Of a DNA stretch of 64,000 bases, positions 23,655-32,480 are shown piece after piece. The notes beneath the pieces are model-generated. The model had not been told where the DNA came from and did no database searches. It saw only the letters and a list, made by a program, of their open reading frames with translations. Positions within the stretch are counted from its first letter, which is position 1. Every line of letters starts with the position of its first letter. The translations under genes and the position numbers were made by a program. The stretch is taken from positions 310,001 to 374,000 of the forward strand of contig QJPP01001796.1 in NCBI GenBank assembly GCA_003996215.1, written 5' to 3'. This DNA comes from Jaltomata sinuosa. Lineage: Eukaryota; Streptophyta; Magnoliopsida; Solanales; Solanaceae.

Positions 23655-24818
23655 TTATTCCAGCTGCACTTCTGGAATGTAGTTGTCTTCTCCGTCACAT
23701 TTCGTGCATAGATGATCTGGGTATTTTTGTCCTACTAATTTACAGTATCTAGTCATCATATTTTGTGAAATAAAATTTTTTCTGATAGCCCTTGTGGTAG
23801 GTAACTGCTTTGGTTTCAACAGGCTTAGTATCCATTGGCGTAGTTCTTCCATATCAGCTGTCTTTAGTTCTCTGCAATTGGAATATATCATCGTCTGATC
23901 TCAGTTGTAGTAGCTCCAAATTGCGTTTCTGTTTAGATAATTATTTGATAATTCGTTCAAAATGGTAGATATCCCAATAGTTCTTTTATTTGCATAGAAT
24001 TCTGGGATATTTACTCTTTGTATTTCTTCTTGTATTTCCACTTTCTCCGGGATTATCATTTCCTTGGTCAAACCTATCTTGATAACTTGTATTATAGGTT
24101 TGATTTCGTCGTATAATATCTCCGCAGTTGCTGAATAAAACTTTATATAAAATAAAGTGCCTTTAGTAATTCTTTTGTAATGTAGAAATGCTTTGTATAG
24201 TTCTGGTATCTTAGCTATTTCTTCACCTGTTATTGTGTATACTGTACTTAACAGTCCATAATTGTAGCAAGTTGCTACTAGATTTGAATTGGTACATGGT
24301 TGTGCTATGAGTTTATTATATCCCTGTAGGTGTTGGGTTATATAATCTTCATTTGGGGTTTGGGTATTTTTAGCTCTGGGGTTTAGATTCAAAAAGGTTT
24401 GGATTTTGTGTATATTTTCTATATACGTCCTGGTGATATGGTTATATATTTGTTTGTGTGAATCCAAACTGGTTTTGTAGGTATTTACTTGTGGGATAAC
24501 AAATATATCTTTTTAGGTATATTCTGGAAGGTATGGTTTGGAGAATAGCTTATTCATATTGGTATTTGTATATTTTGCCTTACCATCTTCCTTTTTTGTA
24601 GTTGATCCTCCAGTAGATGTGCTACCTGCAGCTGTATTTAACATCTTGTTATGGGTTTTAAGGTGTTTCCCAACGTCACCTTCTAGCTCCGCATGTTTAG
24701 AGTCATGCTGCTGACTTAGCTCCGTATGTTTAGAGTCATGCTACTGACTATTAGCTGTCTTTTTTAGAATCTGTACTTCGCTTTCTATTTTCTCCATTTT
24801 CTGACAAAGTGTTGTCAT
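23655..24818 (-). pseudogene. EPRV transactivator/inclusion-body-like ORF
   Basis: The last viral ORF, in one frame from an ATG at 24,818, about 30 bp past the end of the polymerase ORF, to 23,655 (387 codons). In caulimovirids this position codes for the transactivator that lets ribosomes reinitiate on the polycistronic RNA. Visible: a short N-terminal coiled-coil-like part (KMEKIESEVQILKK), an 11-residue tandem repeat (HDSKHTEL/HDSKHAEL), a charged Thr/Lys linker, then a globular part with LLSTVYTITGEEIAKIPELY, and a C-terminal CxxC (LCTKC). Three in-frame stops break it: TAG at 24,743 (CAG in the sister repeat), TAA at 24,515, TGA at 23,903. Function is inferred from position and overall likeness. 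Confidence 0.7.
24686..24751 (-). repeat. 33-bp tandem repeat in the transactivator-like ORF
   Basis: Two adjacent units with a few differences encode the HDSKH repeat. One unit has TAG where the other has CAG. Confidence 0.75.
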
Positions 24819-24849
24819 AGTAGCTAATATTTTTTCCAATGTATCTACA

Positions 24850-26745
24850 TTATCTTTCTCTGGAGAGATAATCTGCAATGAGATTTTTGTCAGTCTTGAT
24901 TACTTCAATCGTAAATGTGAAATTTAATATATTCAATACTAGTCTCCTTATTTCTTTTGTTGTAACTGAATCTTGTACCTTTTTGGTTATCCACCATTTT
25001 ACCTGTGTATTGTCTGTTCTCACATTAAATTTATTGTAAACAATATATGGTTCAAAGTTTAACAAACATTTGTATAATGCAAATAGTTCTTTCCTATTTA
25101 TTTCCCATTTTATTTGTGGTTCTGTATACGATCCTGAGTAATATCTACAATGGTGTTCTATTTTTTCATTTTCATATTTATATTTTAATACTCCGCCGTA
25201 GCTATGATCGCTAGAGTCTGTTTCTACTATGTATGTAAATTGTTTATTTTCATCTGGAAAATATAGTTTTGGTAGCTGTTTACACATATTTTTAATTTTC
25301 CTTATATGGGTTTTATCTGTGTCATCAAAATGGTATTCTACGTCCTTTTTTAATTTTTTCTGTAATGGCTTTAAATTTTCTGCTAGCTTAGGTATATATT
25401 CTCGTACTTGGTTAACTAACCCTAAAAAGGATTGTAGTTTCTTTTTTGTGTCAAACATTTCGTCTAATTTAATTATTTTTTGTACTATATGTGTTTGTAT
25501 TTTTATCCCATTTTTATCTATTTGTATTCCTAGAAATTCTATTTGGTTTTTCATTATTTCTGCTTTCTCTTTGCTTAGACTTATTCCTGAAATTTCTATA
25601 ATATGTATAAATTTTTCTAATAATCTTATATGTTCTTCTTGTGTTCTGGAGTATAGTAATATATCGTCTATATAGACTATACAATTTTCTAGCTGGTTAA
25701 AGTAGTTATCCATAAAGTGTTGGTATCTACCTGGTGCATTTTTATATCCAAACGGCAATACGTTTCATTCATAGAATCCTTGTGGTACTGTAAAAGCTCT
25801 TAATTTTTTAGATTCATCTTCTAGTTTTAGGTGGTAAAATCCTGATTTACAGTCAAATTTACTAAAATAATTATATCCTTGTATTTGTCTTATTTTTAAT
25901 ATTTTATTTGGTATTGGGTAGTTATATGTTTTGGTTTTTGCATTTAAATTTCTATAGTCTATGACCATCCTAGTTTTTCCTCTTCTTTGTTCACTATGTT
26001 TATTTACTATGAATGCTGGGCTAGAATGTTTGCTATTACTTTCTTGTATATAGGTTTTTTCTAGTAGTTCATTAATATGCATTTTAAATTCTTCTAAATC
26101 ATTGAAATTATATTTTAAAGGTTTTTGGGTTATAATACTATTTTCCTCCATTAGTTCTATTTTAACTTTTGTTTTGTGGTTTTCCCATCCTTTTAATGGT
26201 TCTTCACTATACAGTGTTTCTAATTTATCTTGTATTGTTTTTATTTTGTCTATTGAGAATATGATTAATTCTATTTTATGATCTAATTGGTTTATGTTTT
26301 CTAATTTTTGATTTATTTTTTCACTTCCTTTTATCCATTCTGTTGTCTTCCTATTTTTGTTATTAACTCTTTTTGCTCCTACTTTGTTGTTACATGGTGT
26401 TGTGAACCACCAATGCGTTTTCGTTATTGTGTGTGGATATAGGTTTTCTAAAAAAGGCATTCCTAATAACATATCTTTTGTTGTTAGTTCGTAATTATAT
26501 ACTTCTCCTATTGTTAGTATTTTATCCCATATTTGTATTTTTATATTTTTTGCTTTATGTGTAATCATACTTCCTTCATTATTAAATCCTGTTACTACTA
26601 TTGGTGTTTTTAGCTTTTCCCATTTTTCTTCTGGTAAATAATTATATTTAAATATATTAGCTTCTGCTCCTGTATCTATCATTGGTGTATAATATCTATT
26701 ATTATATCCTTCTACTATTATTTTTGCTAGTATATATATTTTCAT
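24850..26745 (-). pseudogene. EPRV protease-reverse transcriptase-RNase H ORF
   Basis: A single frame of 632 codons including the terminal stop, broken by one internal nonsense codon. Order: retropepsin with MIDTGAEANIF and MLLGMPFLENL; RT with RMVIDYRNLN, FSKFDCKSGFYHLKL, LPFGYKNAPGRYQ and IVYIDDILLYS (catalytic YIDD); connection SFLGLVNQVREYIP; RNase H with VETDSSDHSYGG, NRKELFALYKC, VRTDNTQVKWW and LIADYLSRE, so all acidic positions are present. No integrase follows, as in Caulimoviridae. The break is a TGA at 25,767-25,765 where the family has Trp (GFYE-stop-NVLPFG), a one-base change. The ATG at 26,745 lies 17 nt past the movement-ORF stop in another frame. It would copy viral RNA to DNA. 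Confidence 0.9.
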
Positions 26746-28420
26746 TTCATAGTTTCCTTTTTTAAACTCTTTTTATTATTATTTTCTTATTATCATGTGT
26801 TATTATTAATTGTTTATTTTCTATACTATATGGCTTCATTTTTTCTAACCATTTTATTCCTAATATTATATTTTTTTCTTGGTGTATTTCAAATTTTATT
26901 CTTATTGGTATTCCTCCTATAATTATTTCCTTTTTTACTATTTCTTTAGTATTTACTAATGTTTTTGGTAGGTCTGGACATGACTGGTTTTTTACTTTTA
27001 TCTTATCTTCCATAACTAATTCTCTTGTTATGTTATTTTCTTCTTGTCCTATATCTATTAATATTAAACATTTTTGTTGATTTATTATTCCCGTTATATA
27101 GTATTGTTTTAGTTCCTCTTTTTGATGTTTTATCAGTCTTGTAGATGATTCTTGTATTTCTGGTTCGTAGTTTATACTTGTGCTTTCATATCTTCTGCTA
27201 CCTGATATGCTTAATCTTGGTTCATAGTTTATTCTTTTAGATGTACTTAATCTTTCTTTTACTATTTCTAAATCTTCGTCAAAATCTATTTCTTTATAAC
27301 TATATTCATTTTTGTCTATCAGAGTAACTATCTTTTCAAAGGGGTTTTCTATCTTTATCCTATTTATTTTATTTTTTGCTGTTATTTTATGTTTAGTAGT
27401 TAATACATATAAATTTTTACATCTTGCTGTAAATATTTTACTGTCTGGGGCTAGTTCTATTCCTGACATTTTTCAATATAATACTAAAGATTTATCTATA
27501 TTTTTATCTGATACTGCTACTGAATAATTAGCACTTATTATAAATTTAAACTTTTGGTATATTAAATTTCCTTTAACTGCGCTTATTATGCTTTTTTCTA
27601 TAGGTTCTATTATCCTATCGTCTGCTAAATATATTTCTATTGGTGTATCTATTCCCTCTCTAAAACAAGCTTTTATTAATATTTCTGTTCCACCTAGATG
27701 TACTTATTTTATTGGATCTCTTACTTTTAAATTTTGTATTTCTTTATTTATGATCCTCCTACTTATCAAGGGGATTTTAGCTTTTCCTTGTATATATTTG
27801 CAATCTATTACATGTTCTTTCTGGCTTACTACGTAGTATTCTTCTTTCTGTCTTTTGAATAAATTTCTTATAATTGGTATACTAAATATTTTATCTACAC
27901 TTAAGTCTAATTATTTTTCTTTTATTTGATCAAATATGTTAAAATCAAATATTATCTTTTGATCCGTAGATTCTTCATCTAGATATTCTTCTTTGTTTAT
28001 TATTTGTATCTCTTTTTCAGTCATTTATTTGTTCTGATTTAGTACTTAATTCATTTTCTTCTTCTTCTTCTGATATTTCATATACACTATCATTGCTATC
28101 TAGTTCATAGTCTATGTATTCTATTTGCGTATATTTTTCGTTTTCTTCTAATATTATTTCTGATATTTGTTTTCTTTGTGGGTTTCTTGGTAATCTACAA
28201 TTTTTAGCTATATGTCCTAGTTTTCCGCAGTTATAGCATGTACATTCTGTTAGCTTTCATTTTGGTATATATGGTCTTTTTGTTTTATAGTTTTTTACAT
28301 AATAATTTCTTTTTGGATTTATATATCTATATTTAGATTTATATTTTTTATATCTCTTATTCCTAGAGTATGGATTTTTATAATAATTAATTTCATCTTT
28401 ACACCCGAATTTAGGTGCTA
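26725..28420 (-). repeat. Left arm of the EPRV inverted repeat
   Basis: This segment of the main viral copy (coat C-terminus, movement ORF, first codons of the polymerase ORF) is present again in reverse at 30,796-32,480. The arms end at 28,420 (word TAGCACCTAAATTCGGG) and 26,725 (word ATATATACTAGC). Two stretches totalling 162 codons differ by only two amino acids. Confidence 0.9.
26762..28024 (-). pseudogene. EPRV movement protein ORF with a protease-like tail
   Basis: ATG at 28,024 overlaps the coat-ORF stop (ATGACTGA); 420 codons to 26,762. The middle carries the caulimovirid 30K-movement signature: VHLGGTEILIKAYF, REGIDTPIEIYLADDRI, KGNLIYQKFKFII. Such proteins line plasmodesmata and allow cell-to-cell spread. 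The C-terminal third has IDIGQEENNI, a GGIPIRIKFEI strand pair and IILGIKWLEKMKPY, which looks like a retropepsin fold with an altered active site. Three in-frame stops: TAA 27,913 (also in the second copy), TAA 27,706 and TGA 27,475 (sense codons in the second copy). No frameshift. Confidence 0.85.
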
Positions 28421-29774
28421 CTTTATTGTTACAACATACTAGATTTTTTATTAGGGTTTTCTCTATTTGTAGCTTTTCTCTATATTCTTCGCAAGTATTA
28501 GAATACCAGTGATGTAAATATTTTATTCTAGCTCCTAATGTATCTGTCAGTCCTGCTTCTTTCCAATTTTTTTATTATTTTTGAACTAAATGGTTCAGGT
28601 AATTTTGTAAAATATAACTGTCTAATTTCCTTACTTTCTTCTGTAGTATATGATCCTTTATAATAGTATTCTTTAAATACACATGTATATTCGTCTATAT
28701 AACACATGTTGCATATTTCTAATTTTATCATTAAATTTCTATTTATGATTTTTTCTCTATTTTGTTCTTCGTATTCTGTCATCATACTGCTAAATTCATT
28801 CCTTATTGCTGTTTCATATTTTTGTAGTATCTCTATCGATGTTGTTGCAGCTTCGCCGTTTATGTTTTTATTATTTCTTAATGTTTTTATACTTTCTTCT
28901 GTCATATTTAATAACCATAATTTTACTGTTCCAATTAATGTTCTTTCTATGTATCCTGGAGTCTCTGTCATAGCTATTTTGTTGTCTATTAATTGTTTCG
29001 CTATATATCCCATCCATAATTGGATAACTTTATTTGTATCTGTCACGCAATCTAGATCTAAGAAGTTATATTGTTCTATTGGTGGAGTTGGCGTCCATTT
29101 TTCATTATATCGTTTTTTTCATAGATTTTCCTGTCTATCTGAGTTTTCATAACTTTTTGTATAGTATTTTGGACCTGATTTAGGGTCCCTTTTTCTTGGT
29201 GTACTAGGTTTTTCTTCTATTTTACTCATGTTTATTTCTATGTTTTCATTATTTTCTATATCTTTTAATAATTCAGTGTATGTTTCACTTGCTTCTGAAT
29301 TTTGTTCTCCATTAGTTTCATTTATTTCATCTATTCTTAATTCTGGTAAATTATGCTCTTCGTTATCTTCTTTTAGTTGTAATTTTTCTTTAAATGATCT
29401 TATTTCATTTTGTAATTTTTCTTGTTGTTCTTTTTCTTTTTGTCTATTTTCATATATTTCTTTTAGCATTGCTAGTTCTTTTTCTAATTCTAATATTTTT
29501 GTATTTTTAATATTTCTATTTTCTGTACTTCTATTGCTTCTTGTTTTATTTTATTTATTTCATTCTTTCTGTCTATCTCTTCATTTTCCTTCATTACTCT
29601 TATCATAGCCGCTAAGCTATCTTCTAATTTAGCTGATTCTCTTTCTAACATTAGGTTTAGAGTTTCTCCTATTTTCTTATATCTTCTTCCTAGATTAGAA
29701 AGTACTATTTTTATTTTTATTCCTTCTAGATTTTCGAAGGTTTTTTCTTCTATCACATATTCTTCCTTATTCAT
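28017..29774 (-). pseudogene. EPRV coat protein ORF with zinc knuckle
   Basis: About 586 codons from the ATG at 29,774 (TAAATG, directly after the previous stop) to the TGA at 28,019-28,017. Order: long charged coiled-coil-like N-terminus (29,774-29,300), acidic Asn/Glu linker, conserved coat core NKVIQLWMGYIAKQL ... PGYIERTLIGTVKLW, basic Tyr/Lys region, zinc knuckle CYNCGKLGHIAKNC (CX2CX4HX4C), acidic tail. The knuckle binds RNA during packaging. Breaks: frame change in an A-rich tract near 29,500; TGA at 29,121; a frame change near 28,560 (extra A in GAAAGAAG) that returns to the first frame; TGA at 28,259, where the second copy has CGA. Confidence 0.85.
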
Positions 29775-29969
29775 TTATAATTTGTGTTGTAATTTATATG
29801 TTAATTTTTGTAGTTCTATGTATAGGTAGAATATTTCCTTTCTTTGTGCTAATATCGATTTATGGCATACTCCTGCAAATATATTTTCACTAAGTCTTTG
29901 TTCTCTATGTGTAATTTCTCGTCTTTTTTGCTCAATTATTTCTGCTAGTTCTTCCTCGTACTTATTCAT
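29775..29969 (-). CDS. EPRV small ORF c, upstream of coat protein
   Basis: 64 codons, intact. It starts inside the stop of the preceding ORF (ATGAATAA) and ends with TAA directly before the coat-protein ATG (TAAATG). The product is charged and helical (EELAEIIEQKRREITHREQR), likely coiled coil, with one Cys. I do not recognise it. Position between small ORFs and coat protein could suit a virion-associated or assembly protein, but that is a guess. The coupling implies translation by reinitiation. Confidence 0.6.
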   Translation of the reverse strand: MNKYEEELAEIIEQKRREITHREQRLSENIFAGVCHKSILAQRKEIFYLYIELQKLTYKLQHKL

Positions 29970-30165
29970 TAAATGTCTTATTATAATATTCCTTTTTTAA
30001 AGGAATCAGTTTTTGTATTTCTTTTACACTTTCCATAATATATTCAAGATATTCCATATCTTGAGTTTTTTGGTATTCCTCTATATTATCCTTTATTAAG
30101 TTATTTAATAAATTTATGTTTTCTACAGTTTCTTTCCAATAACTTAAATATTCGTAATTAATCAT
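29962..30165 (-). CDS. EPRV small ORF b
   Basis: 67 codons from the ATG at 30,165, which shares its A with the TAA of ORF a (TAATG). An in-frame ATG at 30,207 lies further upstream, but the coupled start is preferred. Contains LSYWKETVENINLLNNLI and ends KTFNE. Acidic and helical, no membrane segment. Not recognised; intact. Confidence 0.55.
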   Translation of the reverse strand: MINYEYLSYWKETVENINLLNNLIKDNIEEYQKTQDMEYLEYIMESVKEIQKLIPLKKEYYNKTFNE

Positions 30166-30389
30166 TAGTCTGAATATACTATTTCTAGATCTGAATATTT
30201 TTCCCAATCGTCATCTATATTTAAATTGTCTAAATCTATTTCATACCATTGCTGTTCTAATAATTCGTCTATTTTATCAAATATCTTTTCCCATATAATT
30301 CTTTTTAATTCTATTATTTTTATGTCTTTTAGTGCATATAAAACTAATGTTTTATAATTATTTATCATTTCATTATGTAAACTAGTCAT
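30165..30389 (-). CDS. EPRV small ORF a, first viral ORF
   Basis: 74 codons, intact, starting MTSLHNEMINNYKTL and ending with a very acidic tail (LDNLNIDDDWEKYSDLEI). It is the first ORF after the leader region and ends in TAATG, coupled to ORF b. Not recognised. Acidic helical product, no signal peptide seen. Confidence 0.55.
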   Translation of the reverse strand: MTSLHNEMINNYKTLVLYALKDIKIIELKRIIWEKIFDKIDELLEQQWYEIDLDNLNIDDDWEKYSDLEIVYSD

Positions 30390-30795
30390 TTTATGATGCT
30401 TTTTATCAATTATTCCCTCTAATCATATTTTATGATAGGATACTTATTATATAAGCTTACTATAAACTGGATTATTCTAGATCATGTTTATTCGTCACTA
30501 CTAGCATTGTACTAAGCAGATACTTTTCTTCTTTAAACAGTATTTCTAATACTTTTGGTACTCCCTAACACGGCTTCTTGCATCAATGGTTTCCCTCTCA
30601 TGATAGTACTGTTCTTAGAAGTTTTTCTCTCTTTTCCCATTTGCTAGCAAACTATGTAACATGCTTTGAATAATTCCAATATATAGTAACTAATATAAAA
30701 TTTATTCTACCATAATCATGATTATCAGGAATATATGAGTTTAGCTACGCATATTCATATGACAGTATATAGCAACATAAGTATATTGGTATACC
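30390..30795 (-). other. EPRV leader segment at the inversion hinge
   Basis: 406 bp without a gene between the first viral ORF and the second, inverted copy. AT-rich; it should be the viral leader upstream of ORF a. I looked for the tRNA-Met primer-binding word TGGTATCAGAGC on the minus strand and did not find it, so the leader is probably incomplete. A TATATAAG word occurs at about 30,449-30,456 on the plus strand; its meaning is unknown. Confidence 0.5.
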
Positions 30796-31199
30796 TAGCA
30801 CCTAAATTCGGGTGTAAAGATGAAATTAATTATTATAAAAATCCATACTCTAGGAATAAGAGATATAAAAAATATAAATCTAAATATAGATATATAAATC
30901 CAAAAAGAAATTATTATGTAAAAAACTATAAAACAAAAAGACCATATAGACCAAAACGAAAGCTAAAAGAATGTACATGCTATAACTGCGGAAAACTAGG
31001 ACATATAGCTAAAAATTGTAGATTACCAAGAAACCCACAAAGAAAATAAATATCAGAAATAATATTAGAAGAAAATGAAAAATATACGCAAATAGAATAC
31101 ATAGACTATGAACTAGATAGCAATGATAATGTATATGAAATATCAGAAGAAGAAGAAGAAAATGAATTAAGTACTAAATCAGAACAAATAAATGACTGA
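30796..31199 (+). pseudogene. EPRV coat protein C-terminus, second copy
   Basis: Carries the basic Tyr/Lys region, the intact zinc knuckle CYNCGKLGHIAKNC and the acidic tail, ending at TGA 31,197-31,199, which overlaps the movement ATG as in the main copy. It has no N-terminus. It keeps CGA at 30,957-30,959 where the main copy has TGA, but has its own TAA just after the knuckle (CAA in the main copy; RNPQRK-stop, near 31,047). Confidence 0.85.
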
Positions 31200-32446
31200 A
31201 AAAGAGATACAAATAATAAACAAAGAAGAATATCTAGATGAAGAATCTACGGATCAAAAGATAATATTTGATTTTAACATATTTGATCAAATAAAAGAAA
31301 AATAATTAGACTTAAGTGTAGATAAAATATTTAGTATACCAATTATAAGAAATTTATTCAAAAGACAGAAAGAAGAATACTACGTAGTAAGCCAGAAAGA
31401 ACATGTAATAGATTGCAAATATATACAAGGAAAAGCTAAAATCCCCTTGATAAGCATGATGATCATAAATAAAGAAATACAAAATCTAAAAGTGAGAGAT
31501 CCAATAAAATACGTACATCTAGGTGGAACAGAAATATTAATAAAAGCTTATTTTAGAGAGGGAATAGATACACCAATAGAAATATATTTAGCAGACGATA
31601 GGATAATAGAACCTATAGAAAAAAGCATAATAAGCGCAGTTAAAGGAAATTTAATATACCAAAAGTTTAAATTTATAATAAGTGCTAATTATTCAGTAGC
31701 AGTATCAGATAAAAATATAGATAAATCTTTAGTATTATATTGGAAAATGTCAGGAATAGAACTAGCCCCAGGCAGTAAAATATTTACAGCAAGATGTAAA
31801 AATTTGTATGTATTAACTACTAAACATAAAATAACAGCAAAAAATAAAATAAATAGGATAAAGATAGAAAACCCCTTTGAAAAGATAGTTACTCTGATAG
31901 ACAAAAATGAATATAGTTATAAAGAAATAGATTTTGACGAAGATTTAGAAATAGTAAAAGAAAGATTAAGTACATCTAAAAGAAATAAACTATGAACCAA
32001 AATCAGGTAGCAGAAGATATGAAAGCACAAGTATAAACTACGAACCAGAAATACAAGAATCATCTACAAGACTGATAAAACATCAAAAAGAGGAACTAAA
32101 ATAATACTATATAACGGGAATAATAAATCAACAAAAATGTTTAATATTAATAGATATAGGACAAGAAGAAAATAACATAACAAGAGAATTAGTTATGGAA
32201 GATAAGATAAAAGTAAAAAACCAGTCATGTCCAGACCTACCAAAAACATTAGTAAATACTAAAGAAATAGTAAAAAAGGAAATAATTATAGGAGGAATAC
32301 CAATAAGAATAAAATTTGAAATACACCAAGAAAAAAATATAATATTAGGAATAAAATGGTTAGAAAAAATGAAGCCATATAGTATAGAAAATAAACAATT
32401 AATAATAACACATGATAATAAGAAAATAATAATAAAAAAAGTTTAA
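31192..32446 (+). pseudogene. EPRV movement protein ORF, second copy
   Basis: Same protein as at 26,762-28,024, read on the plus strand from ATG 31,192. It keeps the 30K core unbroken (VHLGGTEILIKAYF to the SGIEL segment, open from 31,306 to about 31,980). Lesions: TAA at 31,303-31,305 shared with the main copy; a private extra A near 31,984 changing frame; a 9-bp deletion; a private TAA at 32,102-32,104 (CAA in the main copy). Ends KKIIIKKV, 16 nt before the polymerase ATG. Confidence 0.85.
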
Positions 32447-32480
32447 AAAAGAAACTATGAAATGAAAATATATATACTAG

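Larger units (their letters stand above)
23345..32480. mobile_element. Endogenous pararetrovirus block (Caulimoviridae, solendovirus-like)
   Basis: One near full-length viral genome lies on the minus strand (30,795-23,345) and a partial second copy on the plus strand (30,796-32,480). Evidence: caulimovirid 30K-type movement protein, DTGA protease, YIDD reverse transcriptase and RNase H without integrase, coat protein with CX2CX4HX4C knuckle, a transactivator-like last ORF, and a TATA/AATAAA promoter module at the 3' end. A- and AT-rich codons differ sharply from the flanking retrotransposons. Both ends abut broken retrotransposons (B leader; X 5' LTR), as expected for insertion by DNA repair and later rearrangement. 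The genus assignment is by gene order and general resemblance. Confidence 0.88.
30796..32480 (+). repeat. Right arm of the EPRV inverted repeat
   Basis: Reverse copy of 26,725-28,420, 1,685 bp. It begins abruptly in the coat ORF at the APKFGC codons and stops at the 6th codon of the polymerase ORF, where the X LTR starts. It differs from the left arm by scattered substitutions, a 1-bp insertion near 31,984 and a 9-bp deletion near 32,010. Confidence 0.9.

Noticed and set aside
25229..25675. 148-codon plus-strand hydrophobic frame
   Set aside because: It is antisense to the EPRV polymerase ORF; the hydrophobicity comes from T-rich complement of an A-rich gene. The frames at 28,706-29,152 and 29,228-29,608 were rejected for the same reason.
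30390..30795. EPRV primer-binding site for tRNA-Met
   Set aside because: No acceptable match to TGGTATCAGAGC on the minus strand; leader is probably incomplete.
23345..32480. Intact, activatable pararetrovirus
   Set aside because: All four main ORFs carry stops or frame changes, only one incomplete genome plus an inverted fragment is present, and there is no tandem arrangement that would release a full genome.
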